Below, in pieces: positions 17,708 through 26,675 of a stretch of DNA of 36,937 nt. Each line of letters opens with the position of its first letter. Position 1 is the stretch's first letter. A program made the position numbers and the translations under genes. The notes beneath the pieces were generated by a model, which searched no databases, had not been told where the DNA came from, and saw only the letters and a list, made by a program, of their open reading frames with translations. Source of the DNA: Campylobacteraceae bacterium (GTDB lineage: Bacteria; Campylobacterota; Campylobacteria; Campylobacterales; Sulfurovaceae); assembly GCA_026994745.1 (NCBI GenBank), contig JALWPZ010000248.1:1-36937 (forward strand). Reading direction: 5' to 3'.

Positions 17708-19072
17708 ATGTTCGAAAAAAACAAAAAAGTGATCCTCGGCGGTTTCGCCCTGACCCTGATGGGGGCCCTCCTGGTCGGAGCCCCGAGCCTGCAGGCGAAA
17801 GACGGGGACAAATTCGATCCCGAAAGCAAGCTGCAAGCCTACATCAAATTCACCAAGATTCTCAACCTTATCGAAGAGCAATATGTCGACGAGGTCAACA
17901 CCAGCGACCTGATCAACAAGGCCCTCAAGGGCCTGATGCAGAACCTGGACGCCCACTCCGCCTTCATGGACGCCAAGGACTTCAAGGACCTGGACATCCA
18001 GACCAAGGGAGAGTTCGGGGGATTGGGAATCGTTGTGGGGATGCGCAACGGCGCCCTGACGGTCATCGCCCCCATCGACGACACTCCCGCCGCCAAAGCG
18101 GGGGTCAAGGCCGGGGATATCATCCTCAAGATCGACGACAAGGCGACCCTGGGGATGAGCATCGACGAAGCGGTCAGCCTCATGCGGGGCAAGCCGGGGA
18201 CCCCCATCACCCTGACCCTGGTGCGTAAAGGGGCGACCAAACCTATCAAGGTCAAGATCGTCCGGGACATCATCAAGATCCAGTCGGTCAAACCCAAGGT
18301 GATCAAGCTGGACGAGAAAGACGAGATCCTCTATCTCCAGATCACCTCCTTCGACGCCAAGGTCGTGGACGAAGTCAAAAAGGCGATCCGGGAGCATCCC
18401 AAGGCCAAGGGCTACATCCTCGACCTGCGCAACAACCCCGGCGGACTATTGGACCAGGCGGTGGGACTGTTGGATCTCTTCATCAAAAAAGGGACCTTGG
18501 TCAGCCAAAAGGGACGGAACAAGGCCGAGAATCAGGTCTACAAAGCCCACGCGGAAGGTACGGACTCCAAAACCCCCATCGTCGTCCTGGTCAATGGCGG
18601 AAGCGCCAGCGCCAGTGAAATCGTCAGCGGTGCTCTGCAGGACGACCGTCGGGCCGTTATCGTCGGCGAAAAGACCTTTGGCAAGGGAAGCGTCCAGGTG
18701 GTCGTCCCCGTGGGCAAGCAAGAAGGGGTCAAACTCACCGTGGCCCGCTACTACCTGCCCAGTGGACGGACGATCCAGAACAAAGGGGTCACCCCCGACA
18801 TCATCGTCTTCCCCGGCAAGGTCACCCGGGAGAACAACGACACCATCAGCATCAAAGAGAAGGACCTCAAGAAACACCTGGAGGCGGAGCTGCAAAAGAT
18901 CGACACCGGCAAAGAGTCCAAGAAGGAACCAAAGAGCTCGAAGGAGAACAACGCCACGACAGCCAAAGAGTCGAAAGGTCTCGTCACCGAAAAACAGATC
19001 AACGACGACCTCCAGCTCAAGACCGCCATCGATGTTCTCAAAGCCCTGATCCTCACCAGCGAAAGGAAGTAA
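17708..19072 (+). CDS. ctpA: Carboxy-terminal processing protease CtpA (S41 family)
   Basis: 454-residue periplasmic serine protease. Signal peptide residues 1-30 (ending SLQA), an N-terminal helical region, a PDZ domain at about 95-185 (GGLGIVVG, AAKAGVKAGDIIL) and the tail-specific protease domain. The catalytic dyad is S301 (in GGSASASE) and K326 (GEKTFGKGSVQ), 25 residues apart as in known Ctp enzymes. The C-terminus is a Lys/Glu/Ser-rich linker and short helix. It trims C-termini of envelope proteins and probably regulates peptidoglycan hydrolases. Its TAA is followed without gap by the purC ATG, so it heads an operon with purine genes, as in C. jejuni Cj0511-Cj0516 (from memory). Confidence 0.95.
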   Translation: MFEKNKKVILGGFALTLMGALLVGAPSLQAKDGDKFDPESKLQAYIKFTKILNLIEEQYVDEVNTSDLINKALKGLMQNLDAHSAFMDAKDFKDLDIQTKGEFGGLGIVVGMRNGALTVIAPIDDTPAAKAGVKAGDIILKIDDKATLGMSIDEAVSLMRGKPGTPITLTLVRKGATKPIKVKIVRDIIKIQSVKPKVIKLDEKDEILYLQITSFDAKVVDEVKKAIREHPKAKGYILDLRNNPGGLLDQAVGLLDLFIKKGTLVSQKGRNKAENQVYKAHAEGTDSKTPIVVLVNGGSASASEIVSGALQDDRRAVIVGEKTFGKGSVQVVVPVGKQEGVKLTVARYYLPSGRTIQNKGVTPDIIVFPGKVTRENNDTISIKEKDLKKHLEAELQKIDTGKESKKEPKSSKENNATTAKESKGLVTEKQINDDLQLKTAIDVLKALILTSERK

Positions 19073-19789
19073 ATGCCCCAAAAAACCAAACTCCTCTACG
19101 AAGGAAAGGCCAAGAAGATCTGGGAGACCGAAGACCCGGATCTCCTGATCTCCGAGTTCAAGGATTCCCTGACCGCCTTCAACGGCGAAAAGAAGTCCGA
19201 AGAGGCGGGCAAGGGAGCGCTCAACAACAAAATCTCCGCCGAACTCTTCAGCTACCTCAACGAAAAGGGGATCCCCACCCACTTCGTCGAGATGCTCGAC
19301 GACAATCACATGCTCCACAAACGGGCCGAGGTGATCCGGATCGAGGTGATCGTACGAAACATCGCCACAGGAAGCCTCAGCCGAAATCTGGGGATCGAAG
19401 ATGGCAAGGTCCTCCCCTTCCCCCTGGTGGAGTTCGACTATAAAAACGACGAGCTGGGGGACCCCAAGCTCAACGACCAGCACTGTCTGATCCTGGAACT
19501 GGTCAAGGAGCCCGCCGAACTAGACTATATCCGGTACATGGCCCGCAAGATCAACCGCTTCCTCCAGGAGTTCTACAGTGAACTGGACCTGAAACTGGTG
19601 GACTTCAAGCTGGAGTTCGGTCGGGACAGGAACGACAACATCATCCTCATCGACGAGCTGAGCCCCGACAACTTCCGCCTCTGGGACGCCCAAACCAACG
19701 AGAAGATGGACAAGGACCGATTCCGGCAGGGGCTGGGCGGTTTGGCCGAAGCCTACGAAGAGGTCCTCAGACGGATCCGGAACCGATAA
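19073..19789 (+). CDS. purC: Phosphoribosylaminoimidazole-succinocarboxamide synthase (SAICAR synthetase)
   Basis: 238 residues, normal for bacterial PurC. It joins aspartate to CAIR with ATP in de novo purine synthesis. Diagnostic segments are [12 protein letters not shown] near the N-terminus, [14 protein letters not shown] in the middle and [12 protein letters not shown] toward the end. The ATG directly follows the ctpA stop codon; the AGGAAG inside the last ctpA codons serves as the ribosome-binding site. First of three consecutive pur genes. Confidence 0.97.
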   Translation: MPQKTKLLYEGKAKKIWETEDPDLLISEFKDSLTAFNGEKKSEEAGKGALNNKISAELFSYLNEKGIPTHFVEMLDDNHMLHKRAEVIRIEVIVRNIATGSLSRNLGIEDGKVLPFPLVEFDYKNDELGDPKLNDQHCLILELVKEPAELDYIRYMARKINRFLQEFYSELDLKLVDFKLEFGRDRNDNIILIDELSPDNFRLWDAQTNEKMDKDRFRQGLGGLAEAYEEVLRRIRNR

Positions 19790-19810
19790 ATCAGAAAAAG
19801 AGGAGAAGCA

Positions 19811-20053
19811 ATGAAAGCGATCGTCAATGTCTATTTGAAAGAAGGCGTCCTGGACCCCCAAGGAAAAGCCGTCCACCACGCACTGGGCTCTCTGGGCTTC
19901 GACAACGTCACCGACGTGCGCATCGGCAAGCAGATCGTACTGCAGTTGGATGAGAGCGATCGGGAAAAGGCGAGAAAGGAGGTCGAAGAGATGGCCGAGA
20001 CCCTTCTGGCCAACACCGTCATCGAAGAGTACACTGTCGAGATCGTCGAATGA
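19811..20053 (+). CDS. purS: Phosphoribosylformylglycinamidine synthase subunit PurS
   Basis: 80-residue small subunit that bridges PurL and PurQ in the three-part FGAM synthase. The length and the pattern (KAIVNVYLKEGVLDPQGKAVHHAL, then DVRIGKQIVLQLD) are characteristic. AGAGGAG lies about 5 nt upstream of the ATG, 21 nt after purC. Its end overlaps purQ by ATGA. The separate PurS/PurQ form predicts a short PurL elsewhere in the genome. Confidence 0.96.
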   Translation: MKAIVNVYLKEGVLDPQGKAVHHALGSLGFDNVTDVRIGKQIVLQLDESDREKARKEVEEMAETLLANTVIEEYTVEIVE

Positions 20054-20733
20054 AAACGCTCAACATCACCATCCTGCAGTTTCCCGGAACCAACTGCGAA
20101 TACGACACGGTCTGGGCCTTCCGCCGCCTTGGGCATGAAACCACCGTCGTCTGGCACAAGGAGGAAGCCCTGCCCGAAGGGAGTGACCTGGTCGTCGTTC
20201 CCGGCGGCTTCAGCTATGGCGACTACCTCCGCTCCGGCTCCATCGCCCGCTTCTCCCCCATCATGAAAGCGGTGCAAGCCTACGCCGGCGAAGGAGGACG
20301 GGTCCTGGGGATCTGCAACGGATTCCAGATCCTCACCGAAGCCCACCTGCTTCCCGGAGCCCTCAAACGGAACCAGAACCTCCACTTCATCTCCCGGATC
20401 CAGCACCTCAGGGTCGTGGAGACCGACAATGCCTTTTTGAACCTCTTCGAAAAAGGAGAGGTGTTGAAGATCCCCATCGCCCATGCCGACGGCAACTACT
20501 TCGTCGACGACGAGACCCTGGACGATATGGAGAGGAACGGGCAGATCCTGCTGCGCTACTGCGACGAGAAGGGCGAACCCATGGTCGTCAACGGATCGGT
20601 CCGTCAGATCGCAGGGATCTGTAACAAAGAGAAGAACGTCTACGGCCTCATGCCCCACCCCGAACGGGCCATGGAGAGCATCCTCGGCTCCGAGGACGGC
20701 GTACGAATGCTCGAAGGGTTCGCGAACGCATGA
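20050..20733 (+). CDS. purQ: Phosphoribosylformylglycinamidine synthase glutaminase subunit PurQ
   Basis: 227-residue class I glutamine amidotransferase that supplies ammonia to PurL. Nucleophile C89 lies in LGICNGFQ, and the His/Glu of the triad are H203 and E205 in MPHPERA; the oxyanion segment is VPGGFSYGDYLR. The start overlaps purS and the stop overlaps the next gene by 4 bp (ATGA), implying tight translational coupling. Confidence 0.97.
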   Translation: MKTLNITILQFPGTNCEYDTVWAFRRLGHETTVVWHKEEALPEGSDLVVVPGGFSYGDYLRSGSIARFSPIMKAVQAYAGEGGRVLGICNGFQILTEAHLLPGALKRNQNLHFISRIQHLRVVETDNAFLNLFEKGEVLKIPIAHADGNYFVDDETLDDMERNGQILLRYCDEKGEPMVVNGSVRQIAGICNKEKNVYGLMPHPERAMESILGSEDGVRMLEGFANA

Positions 20734-21776
20734 GGTTCCGACGGCTCTTCGCGGCGATCCTTCTACTGTCGTTGGGAGCCGGAGCGCTGTTCGCGCAGGT
20801 CGAGTATCGATTCAGTTACATTCCCAAGCGGGTCTATCTCCATCAGGTCTTCCCCGTCACTGTCTTGGCGGTGGAGGCGGAGAAACAGAAACCACCCACT
20901 TTCCGTTTCGATCCCCGCTCCGACCTTCATCCCCTGGAGAAAAAACCCCTCAAGGTAGTCAACGGAAACGATATCTTCTACACCTTCTATTTCAAAGCCG
21001 AGCGCCGGGACCTTCGGATCCCGGACCTCTGGATCCAGGACGAGGATCGAACCGTCAAACTCCCGGGGCAGAGCGTTCCTGTCGCCGAACTCCAGGCCCC
21101 GCCGGAGGATCGATTCTGCGGTGTGATCGCTTCGGATTTCAAGGTCAAGACCTCCCAGGTCTCCACCTTCGACGACAAGAACAACCTGGTCTATCTCAAC
21201 CTGGTGGCCCACGAAGCCAATCTGGAGGATATGCGGATCCCCGGCGTCGTGGAGGGTGGTGTGGAGAAGTTCCAGCGCAAAGGGGCCCTGGCCCGGGCGG
21301 AGTACTACTTCGTCATCCCGGCCAACGTGGGGGAAGTACGCTTCAGCTACTACAACAGCATCAAGCAGCAGTTCCTCCCCATACAGGTCACCACCAGCTA
21401 CGAACACAAGAACGTCGCCGCCCAGGTGGAGCTCAACCCCAAGGACAGTGGATTCGACAAACTCAAGAAGTACACCTTCATCGCTCTGAGCCTCTTCTTC
21501 CTCCTGATGTTCCTCTTCTCCCGGGATCTCTTCTACCTGATCCTTCTGGCGGTGACCCTGGTGACCCTCTTTACCTTCTACGCTCCGCTGAAAAAGATCT
21601 GCGTCCAGGAGGGGGCGCCCCTCTATATCCTCCCGGTCCCCAACAGCACCATCGGAACGAGGATCTCCAAGCGCATCAAGACCCCATTACTCCACAAATA
21701 CCGTAACTTCAACAAGATCGAATACCAACATGGAATCACAGGATGGATCAAAGATGAAGACCTTTGCAAAGATTAG
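20730..21776 (+). CDS. Conserved periplasmic/membrane protein of unknown function (Cj0515-like position)
   Basis: 348 residues. Signal peptide about 1-22 (ending LFAQ), then about 215 residues of beta-rich periplasmic sequence (RVYLHQVFPVTVLAVEAE at its start, somewhat like the first domain of BatD-type proteins), two closely spaced hydrophobic helices at about residues 240-280 separated by RD, and a C-terminal soluble part of about 65 residues with an SH3-like look (GAPLYILPVPNS ... GITGWIKDEDL). Function unknown. It is locked between purQ (4-bp overlap) and plsC (23-bp overlap). The same slot in C. jejuni holds a protein annotated as periplasmic, as I recall. A role with plsC in envelope lipids, or with the ctpA protease, is conceivable but unproven. 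Confidence 0.85.
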   Translation: MRFRRLFAAILLLSLGAGALFAQVEYRFSYIPKRVYLHQVFPVTVLAVEAEKQKPPTFRFDPRSDLHPLEKKPLKVVNGNDIFYTFYFKAERRDLRIPDLWIQDEDRTVKLPGQSVPVAELQAPPEDRFCGVIASDFKVKTSQVSTFDDKNNLVYLNLVAHEANLEDMRIPGVVEGGVEKFQRKGALARAEYYFVIPANVGEVRFSYYNSIKQQFLPIQVTTSYEHKNVAAQVELNPKDSGFDKLKKYTFIALSLFFLLMFLFSRDLFYLILLAVTLVTLFTFYAPLKKICVQEGAPLYILPVPNSTIGTRISKRIKTPLLHKYRNFNKIEYQHGITGWIKDEDLCKD

Positions 21777-22464
21777 ATTCTACTGGGGAGCCTTCGTCAT
21801 CTCCACCGTCGTCGCCCTGGGGATGATCCCCCTCATCCACCTCTTCCCCCAACACAAGGGGACGATCATGCACAAGCTCAACCGGCTCATCCTCTTTCTC
21901 ATTGGAGCCCGAATCGAAAAGATCGGCGAGCGGGACCCCGAGGCGAACCTCTTCTTGATGAACCACCAGGGGATCATCGACATCATCACCATGGAAGCGA
22001 TCGAAGATGTCCATTGGCGCTGGGTCGCCAAGAAGGAGCTCTTCGAAGTTCCCTGGTTCGGGCTCCTGCTCAAGGGTGGGGATATGATCAGCGTGGATCG
22101 GGAGAACAAGACGGGTTTGGTCAAACTCTTCAAGGACGCCAAGGAGAGTATCGAAGAGAAGCGGCGTGCCGTCGCCATTTTCCCCGAGGGGACCCGCGCT
22201 TCGGACCAGCAACTCCTTCCCTTCAAACCGGGGCCCCGCTTCATCGCCCAGAAACTGGGGATGAAGGTCCAACCCGTCGTCATCGTCGGAAGCAAATGGG
22301 TTCTCAACGAGCACAACCGCACCGCCCACAGCGGCATCGTCAAAGTGATCTATCTCCCCACCGTGGATGTGAGCGACGCCCCCAAGGATTGGTACGAAGA
22401 GGTTCAGAAACGGATGCAGAAGACCATCGACGAAGAGGAACGGGAACACGGGATTCACCGCTGA
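21754..22464 (+). CDS. plsC: 1-acyl-sn-glycerol-3-phosphate acyltransferase PlsC
   Basis: 236-residue membrane-associated acyltransferase that converts lysophosphatidic to phosphatidic acid in phospholipid synthesis. An N-terminal hydrophobic segment (about 11-30) precedes the catalytic H71-x4-D76 in NHQGIID; block II is SVDREN (113-118) and block III F143-PEGTR148. I chose ATG 21754 because AGGA lies about 10 nt upstream; ATG 21730 has no ribosome-binding sequence. The gene overlaps the preceding one by 23 bp. It is the last gene of the ctpA-pur operon; the next gene converges 9 nt away with no room for a separate terminator. Confidence 0.94.
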   Translation: MKTFAKIRFYWGAFVISTVVALGMIPLIHLFPQHKGTIMHKLNRLILFLIGARIEKIGERDPEANLFLMNHQGIIDIITMEAIEDVHWRWVAKKELFEVPWFGLLLKGGDMISVDRENKTGLVKLFKDAKESIEEKRRAVAIFPEGTRASDQQLLPFKPGPRFIAQKLGMKVQPVVIVGSKWVLNEHNRTAHSGIVKVIYLPTVDVSDAPKDWYEEVQKRMQKTIDEEEREHGIHR

Positions 22465-22473
22465 TTACGACAG

Positions 22474-22776
22474 CTATCCGAAGATTCCCTTGGCGGCGAC
22501 GATGGTGGCGAAGAGCAGGATCACCATTCCTCCGAAGCGACGGATGTAGCGCTGGTTTCCGATCATGATGGAGACGATGGTCCCCGAGAGGGTCGTCAGG
22601 ATCAGAAAGCCGTAGAGAATAAAGAGAAGGGTCACCTCCTGTTCCGGGAGCCGCATGATTGGCCCCTCGTGGAAGAGAAAGGTCCGTCCCCCGATCCAGA
22701 GGATCCAGAGGTAAAGAAGAATGGAGAAGAAAAAGGACCAGAAAAGGAACTGGACCTTTCCGCTGCGGCGGAGCAC
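22474..22776 (-). CDS. Small membrane protein of unknown function
   Basis: 100 residues with three predicted membrane helices (about 9-27, 48-70 and 81-97), Arg/Lys-rich at the N-terminus and in the loop after helix 2 (RYIRRF). It starts at GTG 22776 with GAGG about 9 nt upstream and begins 11 nt after the hemC stop, so it is the distal gene of the hem operon. I recognise no family. A membrane partner of haem synthesis is possible from location only. Confidence 0.7.
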   Translation of the reverse strand: MLRRSGKVQFLFWSFFFSILLYLWILWIGGRTFLFHEGPIMRLPEQEVTLLFILYGFLILTTLSGTIVSIMIGNQRYIRRFGGMVILLFATIVAAKGIFG

Positions 22777-22787
22777 CCTGCTTGTCC

Positions 22788-23741
22788 TCAGAGCCGCTCG
22801 GGGCGCTCGTCTTTGAAGGCGATCTTCTCCGCCTCGGCCAGAAGCTCCAGAGCCCCGTCGGCGATCATGCGTTCCGCTAACCGCCTCCCGGCCCCGGCCG
22901 CTTCCTCCCGGGGAAGCAGAAGCTCCTCATAGAGGATCTCGGTACCGTCGGGATAGCCCAGCATGGCGCGCAGATCGATCCCCCCCTTCACGATCCGGGC
23001 ATTGACCGCTACGGGGGCGGAGCATCCCGCTCCGATGACGGCGATGAAGTCCCGCTCGATGTCGGTACAGAGGTGGGTGTCGGGATCGTCCAGGCTCAGG
23101 GCGATCCCGCGGACCGCCTCGTTGCCCGCCACGATCTCGATCCCCAGGGCCGCCTGACCCATGGGAGGGATCATCCACTCCAGACGCTGGACGTAGGAGA
23201 TCTCCTTGAGCAGGTCCAGACGCGCCAGGCCGATGTAGGCCAGGATGATGGCGTCGTATTGCCCCTCCGCCAGTTTCCGCAGGCGAGTGTTGACGTTCCC
23301 CCGCAGATCCCGAACCTGCAGGTCGGGGCGGCGTTGCAGCAGTTGCATCCGGCGGCGTAGGCTGGTGGTCCCCACCACCGCTCCCTCGGGAAGTTCCTCC
23401 AGGGTAGCGTAGCGATGGGAGAGGAGCACGTCGCTCTGATCCTGACGCTCGGTGATCGCCACCAGTTCCAGCCCCTCGGGGATGAAGGTGGGAACATCCT
23501 TGAGGGAGTGGACCGCCAGATGGGCGTTTCCGGCCAACATCTCGTCCTCCAACTCCTTGGTGAAGTGCCCCTTTCCGCCGACCAGGGCCAGAGGTTTGTC
23601 CAGAATCTTGTCGCCACGGCTGGTGATCTTCTCCAGCTCCACCCGGATCCCGGGGAAACGCTTCTCGATATGCTCTTTGACGAACTCGGCCTGCCAGAGT
23701 GCCAGTTGACTGGCCCGGGTGGCGATGATCAATTTCTCCAC
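22788..23741 (-). CDS. hemC: Porphobilinogen deaminase (hydroxymethylbilane synthase)
   Basis: 317 residues, the standard length. It polymerises four porphobilinogens into hydroxymethylbilane. The dipyrromethane cofactor cysteine is C240 in IGAGCSAPVAV; catalytic Asp D82 is in HSLKDVP; TRASQLALWQ at residues 8-17 is the family signature start. Start GTG 23741 with AAAGAG 5 nt upstream, 10 nt after the stop of the Dsb-like gene. With hemA in the same operon it supports the C5 (glutamate) route to tetrapyrroles. Confidence 0.96.
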   Translation of the reverse strand: MEKLIIATRASQLALWQAEFVKEHIEKRFPGIRVELEKITSRGDKILDKPLALVGGKGHFTKELEDEMLAGNAHLAVHSLKDVPTFIPEGLELVAITERQDQSDVLLSHRYATLEELPEGAVVGTTSLRRRMQLLQRRPDLQVRDLRGNVNTRLRKLAEGQYDAIILAYIGLARLDLLKEISYVQRLEWMIPPMGQAALGIEIVAGNEAVRGIALSLDDPDTHLCTDIERDFIAVIGAGCSAPVAVNARIVKGGIDLRAMLGYPDGTEILYEELLLPREEAAGAGRRLAERMIADGALELLAEAEKIAFKDERPERL

Positions 23742-23751
23742 GGAAACTCTT

Positions 23752-24579
23752 TTACTTCAAGACTTTTTTGTACGCGTCACGACTGGGATCGTACTTTCCA
23801 TCGAAATAGACCGTGGGTGTTCCACGGACCATCATCGACATCGCCTTTTTCATATCCGCCTGTACCGCTTTTCTATACTCGGGATTGGCGATCTCCGAGG
23901 GCTTCACGTCGATCCCCAGCTGCTTCTTCAGCTCCGCCAGGATCTTCTTCTCGTCCTTGGTACGGGGGTCGATCTTCAGACCATAGATCTTCAGGGCCTC
24001 GTCGGTCTTTCCCTGGCTCTGCAGATGCTCCATGACCCGGGTGAGGGTTTCGGAGACGGGATGGAGACGCAGCAGAGGCATATGATAATAGTAGAGCGCC
24101 ACTTTGTCGGGGTGAGCCTTCACGTCCTTGATCAGTCCGGGAACGAAGTCGATGCAGAAAGGGCACTGGGGATCGGAGAAGACCACCACCTTGTGGGGGG
24201 CGTCGGAATTTCCTGCGATCAGGTGTTTCTTGTCGTAGAAGCTTTGGGGCAGCTTCGGCTTGATCACCTCTTTGAGATCCTGACCGGTGCGCAGGTCGAT
24301 CAGAGACATGGCCGCCAGCTGTTCTTTGGCATTGACAAAGACGGTCTCGGGGACCTCCTGCTTCTTGCCCTTGTAGTCGAGCTTGATCATGAACATATAG
24401 ACGTTCCAGTCGGCCCGTCCGGGAAGTGCCTCTTTGGCGATCAGGTCGACCTTCTCCACCTTGACCTGTGGGTTTCGTACCAGGGTGTGTTTGACGAAAC
24501 TCTCCAGATTGAATTCAGCGGCCGTCGCGATCACGCTCAGAGCGATCGCACTCGTCCACAATTTCGACATCGATAACAT
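23752..24579 (-). CDS. Periplasmic thiol:disulfide oxidoreductase, DsbC/DsbG/HP0231-like
   Basis: 275 residues. Signal peptide about 1-21 (ending ATAA), an N-terminal domain of about 95 residues of the kind used for dimerisation in DsbC/DsbG, then a DsbA-type thioredoxin fold with the active site C139-P-F-C142 and the cis-proline loop G253-T-P255. It either oxidises or isomerises disulfides in secreted proteins; the H. pylori relative HP0231 is an oxidase, and CPFC alone does not settle which. I chose ATG 24579 because AAGGAG lies exactly 6 nt upstream; ATG 24594 has none. The first 65 bp overlap the end of fxsA in another frame. Confidence 0.88.
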   Translation of the reverse strand: MLSMSKLWTSAIALSVIATAAEFNLESFVKHTLVRNPQVKVEKVDLIAKEALPGRADWNVYMFMIKLDYKGKKQEVPETVFVNAKEQLAAMSLIDLRTGQDLKEVIKPKLPQSFYDKKHLIAGNSDAPHKVVVFSDPQCPFCIDFVPGLIKDVKAHPDKVALYYYHMPLLRLHPVSETLTRVMEHLQSQGKTDEALKIYGLKIDPRTKDEKKILAELKKQLGIDVKPSEIANPEYRKAVQADMKKAMSMMVRGTPTVYFDGKYDPSRDAYKKVLK

Positions 24580-24958
24580 GGGGTTCTCCTTCATCGGTAA
24601 AATGGTCTTTGTATGGTTCTTGTCGGGTCGGTCGCATTGTAGCGAACATGTGTAAATAGAGTGTGTAGAGCAGAAGGCCGACTCCCAGCAGATCCGTCAG
24701 TACCCCGGGAACGATCAGCAGGATCGCCCCCAGGAGATAGGCGATGCTTGCGTTGTGCACATCCCGGACGTCGAAGCGCCCGAAATTGAAGCTCTGGAAG
24801 TTACTCATCAACGCGTAGGGGGAGAGGCGAAGCAGCAACCCTCCCAGGACCATCGTCGACAGGATCCAGACCACGCTCCAGCCGAAACCGATCACGATCC
24901 CCACCTTCAGGGAGACGAAGAGCTCCGCGAAAAAGAGAAGGACCAGAAAGAGCATCAT
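24515..24958 (-). CDS. FxsA-family membrane protein
   Basis: 147-residue cytoplasmic-membrane protein of the FxsA family (the E. coli member is known for suppressing F-exclusion of phage T7; its normal role is unclear). The N-terminal half has two to three helices (about residues 2-22 and 24-46), the conserved GAILLIVPGVLTDLLGVGLLL helix at about 78-98 and a short cytoplasmic tail ending VIDVEIVDE, typical of the family. ATG 24958 (or the adjacent ATG 24955) lies just beyond the proS stop. Its acidic tail is encoded over the start of the Dsb gene. Confidence 0.88.
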   Translation of the reverse strand: MMLFLVLLFFAELFVSLKVGIVIGFGWSVVWILSTMVLGGLLLRLSPYALMSNFQSFNFGRFDVRDVHNASIAYLLGAILLIVPGVLTDLLGVGLLLYTLYLHMFATMRPTRQEPYKDHFTDEGEPHVIDVEIVDECDRSERDRDGR

Positions 24959-24959
24959 C

Positions 24960-26675
24960 TCAGACTCGCTCGAGGACCGCTTCGACGGCTTCGTCCAGGC
25001 TCAGATCCATTCGCTCCAGACCGTCGCGGACGATCAATTCCACCTTCCCCTCCGAAAGCTTCTTGCCCACGACGATCCCCAGAGGAATGCCGATGAGCTC
25101 GAAATCCTTCATTTTGAAGCCGAAGCGCTCTTTGCGGTCGTCCAGAAGAACCTCCACACCCCGCTCCCGCAGGGTGCGATAGAGCTTCTCCGCCGCCTCC
25201 CGCTCTTCGTCGTTGGCGATGTTGGAGACGACGATCTCCAGATCGAACGGGGCACTCTCACGGGTCCAGATGCACCCTCTGTCGTCGTGATGCTGCTCGA
25301 TGATCGCCGCCAGCAGACGGGAGACACCGATACCGTAGGTCCCCATGACGAAGGGGCGGCTCTTGCCGTTCTCGTCCAGGAAGGTCGCTCCCAGCGGTTC
25401 GCTGTAGCGGGTCCCCAATTGGAAGATATGACCCACTTCGATCCCCCGGGTCGTGGAGAGCCGGCCACCGCAATGGGCGCAGCGGTCCCCCGCTTTGACG
25501 GTCACCAGGTCGGCGAAGTGCTCCCCGAAATCGGGAACCGTGACCCCCACCCGGTGATACTCCTCCCGGTTGGCTCCCATAATCAGGTTGGACTCTCCCT
25601 TGAGTTCCCGGTCGATCCGGTACTCGATCCCTTCGGGCAAACCGATGAATCCCATGTATCCCGGGGTCAGGCCGGCGGCCCGTAGCTCCTCTTCGCTCAC
25701 GTCCACCAGCTCGTTGGCGCCGACAGCGTTACAGGCCTTGGTCTCCTCCAGATCGTCGTTCCCCCGGAGGAAAAAGAGAACAATCTCTTCCCGTCCCTCG
25801 TCGTAGCGGGCTTTTTGGGCCACCGCTTTGATCAGATGGTGGGAGTCGATATGGAAAAAGTCCGCCAGCGCCTCGATGGTCTTGGTGTCGGGAGTGTGGA
25901 AGTCGCCGGGGCTCATGATCGGCTCCTCCCCCTCCTCATAGCTCGGAGCCTCCCTGGGGGCGCGAACCGCCGCCTCCACATTGGCCCCGTAGTCGCAACC
26001 GTCGCAGATGACGATCTCGTCCTCGCCGCTCTCCGCCAGGACCATGAACTCCTTGGAGCCGCTACCACCGATGGCGCCACTGTCGGCCTCCACCACCCGG
26101 AAGTCCAGCCCCAGCCGGGTGAAGATCCGGCTGTAGGTCGCCTCCATGTGCTCGAACTCCCGCTTCATATCCTCCTCGTCCTTGTGGAAGCTGTAGCCAT
26201 CCTCCATCAGGAACTCCCGGCCCCGCATCAGGCCGAAGCGGGGGCGGATCTCGTCGCGGAACTTGGTCTTGATCTGATAAAGGTGCAGGGGTAGCTGCTT
26301 GTAGCTCTTGACACTCTGACGTACCAGATTGACCATCATCTCTTCGTGGGTGGGGCCCAGAACGAACTCGTTCTCCTTCCGGTCGGTGAAGCGCAACAGC
26401 TCCTTACCGTACTTCTCGAAGCGACCGCTCTCCCGCCAAAGCTCCGCGGGGGTGACGAAGGCCAGGTCCACCTCCTGGCATCCGGCGGCGTCGAGCTCCT
26501 CCTTGACCACTTGGCGGACCCGGTCCAGACTCCGTTTGCCCAGTGGCAGAAAATTATAGAGTCCCGCCCCCACACTCTGGATGAATCCGGCACGGAGCAG
26601 GTAGATGTGGCTGGGAAGCACCGCGTCGCTGGGGGCTTCCTTGGCGGTGGGGATCAGGGTTCGTGAAAATCTCAT
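24960..26675 (-). CDS. proS: Prolyl-tRNA synthetase (bacterial type)
   Basis: 571 residues, as in E. coli ProS (572). Class II synthetase with an insertion editing domain between motifs 2 and 3, the true bacterial architecture. Motif 1 surrounds [14 protein letters not shown], motif 2 is [21 protein letters not shown], motif 3 is [13 protein letters not shown], and the anticodon-binding domain follows. ATG 26675 overlaps the hemA stop by ATGA; the open frame upstream lies inside hemA. The hemA-proS-hemC order recalls H. pylori HP0239-HP0237. Confidence 0.97.
   Translation of the reverse strand: MRFSRTLIPTAKEAPSDAVLPSHIYLLRAGFIQSVGAGLYNFLPLGKRSLDRVRQVVKEELDAAGCQEVDLAFVTPAELWRESGRFEKYGKELLRFTDRKENEFVLGPTHEEMMVNLVRQSVKSYKQLPLHLYQIKTKFRDEIRPRFGLMRGREFLMEDGYSFHKDEEDMKREFEHMEATYSRIFTRLGLDFRVVEADSGAIGGSGSKEFMVLAESGEDEIVICDGCDYGANVEAAVRAPREAPSYEEGEEPIMSPGDFHTPDTKTIEALADFFHIDSHHLIKAVAQKARYDEGREEIVLFFLRGNDDLEETKACNAVGANELVDVSEEELRAAGLTPGYMGFIGLPEGIEYRIDRELKGESNLIMGANREEYHRVGVTVPDFGEHFADLVTVKAGDRCAHCGGRLSTTRGIEVGHIFQLGTRYSEPLGATFLDENGKSRPFVMGTYGIGVSRLLAAIIEQHHDDRGCIWTRESAPFDLEIVVSNIANDEEREAAEKLYRTLRERGVEVLLDDRKERFGFKMKDFELIGIPLGIVVGKKLSEGKVELIVRDGLERMDLSLDEAVEAVLERV

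Noticed and set aside
18446-19483. Open frame of 345 codons on the minus strand across ctpA and purC
   Set aside because: Antisense of two well-conserved genes, no ribosome-binding sequence and no recognisable motif.
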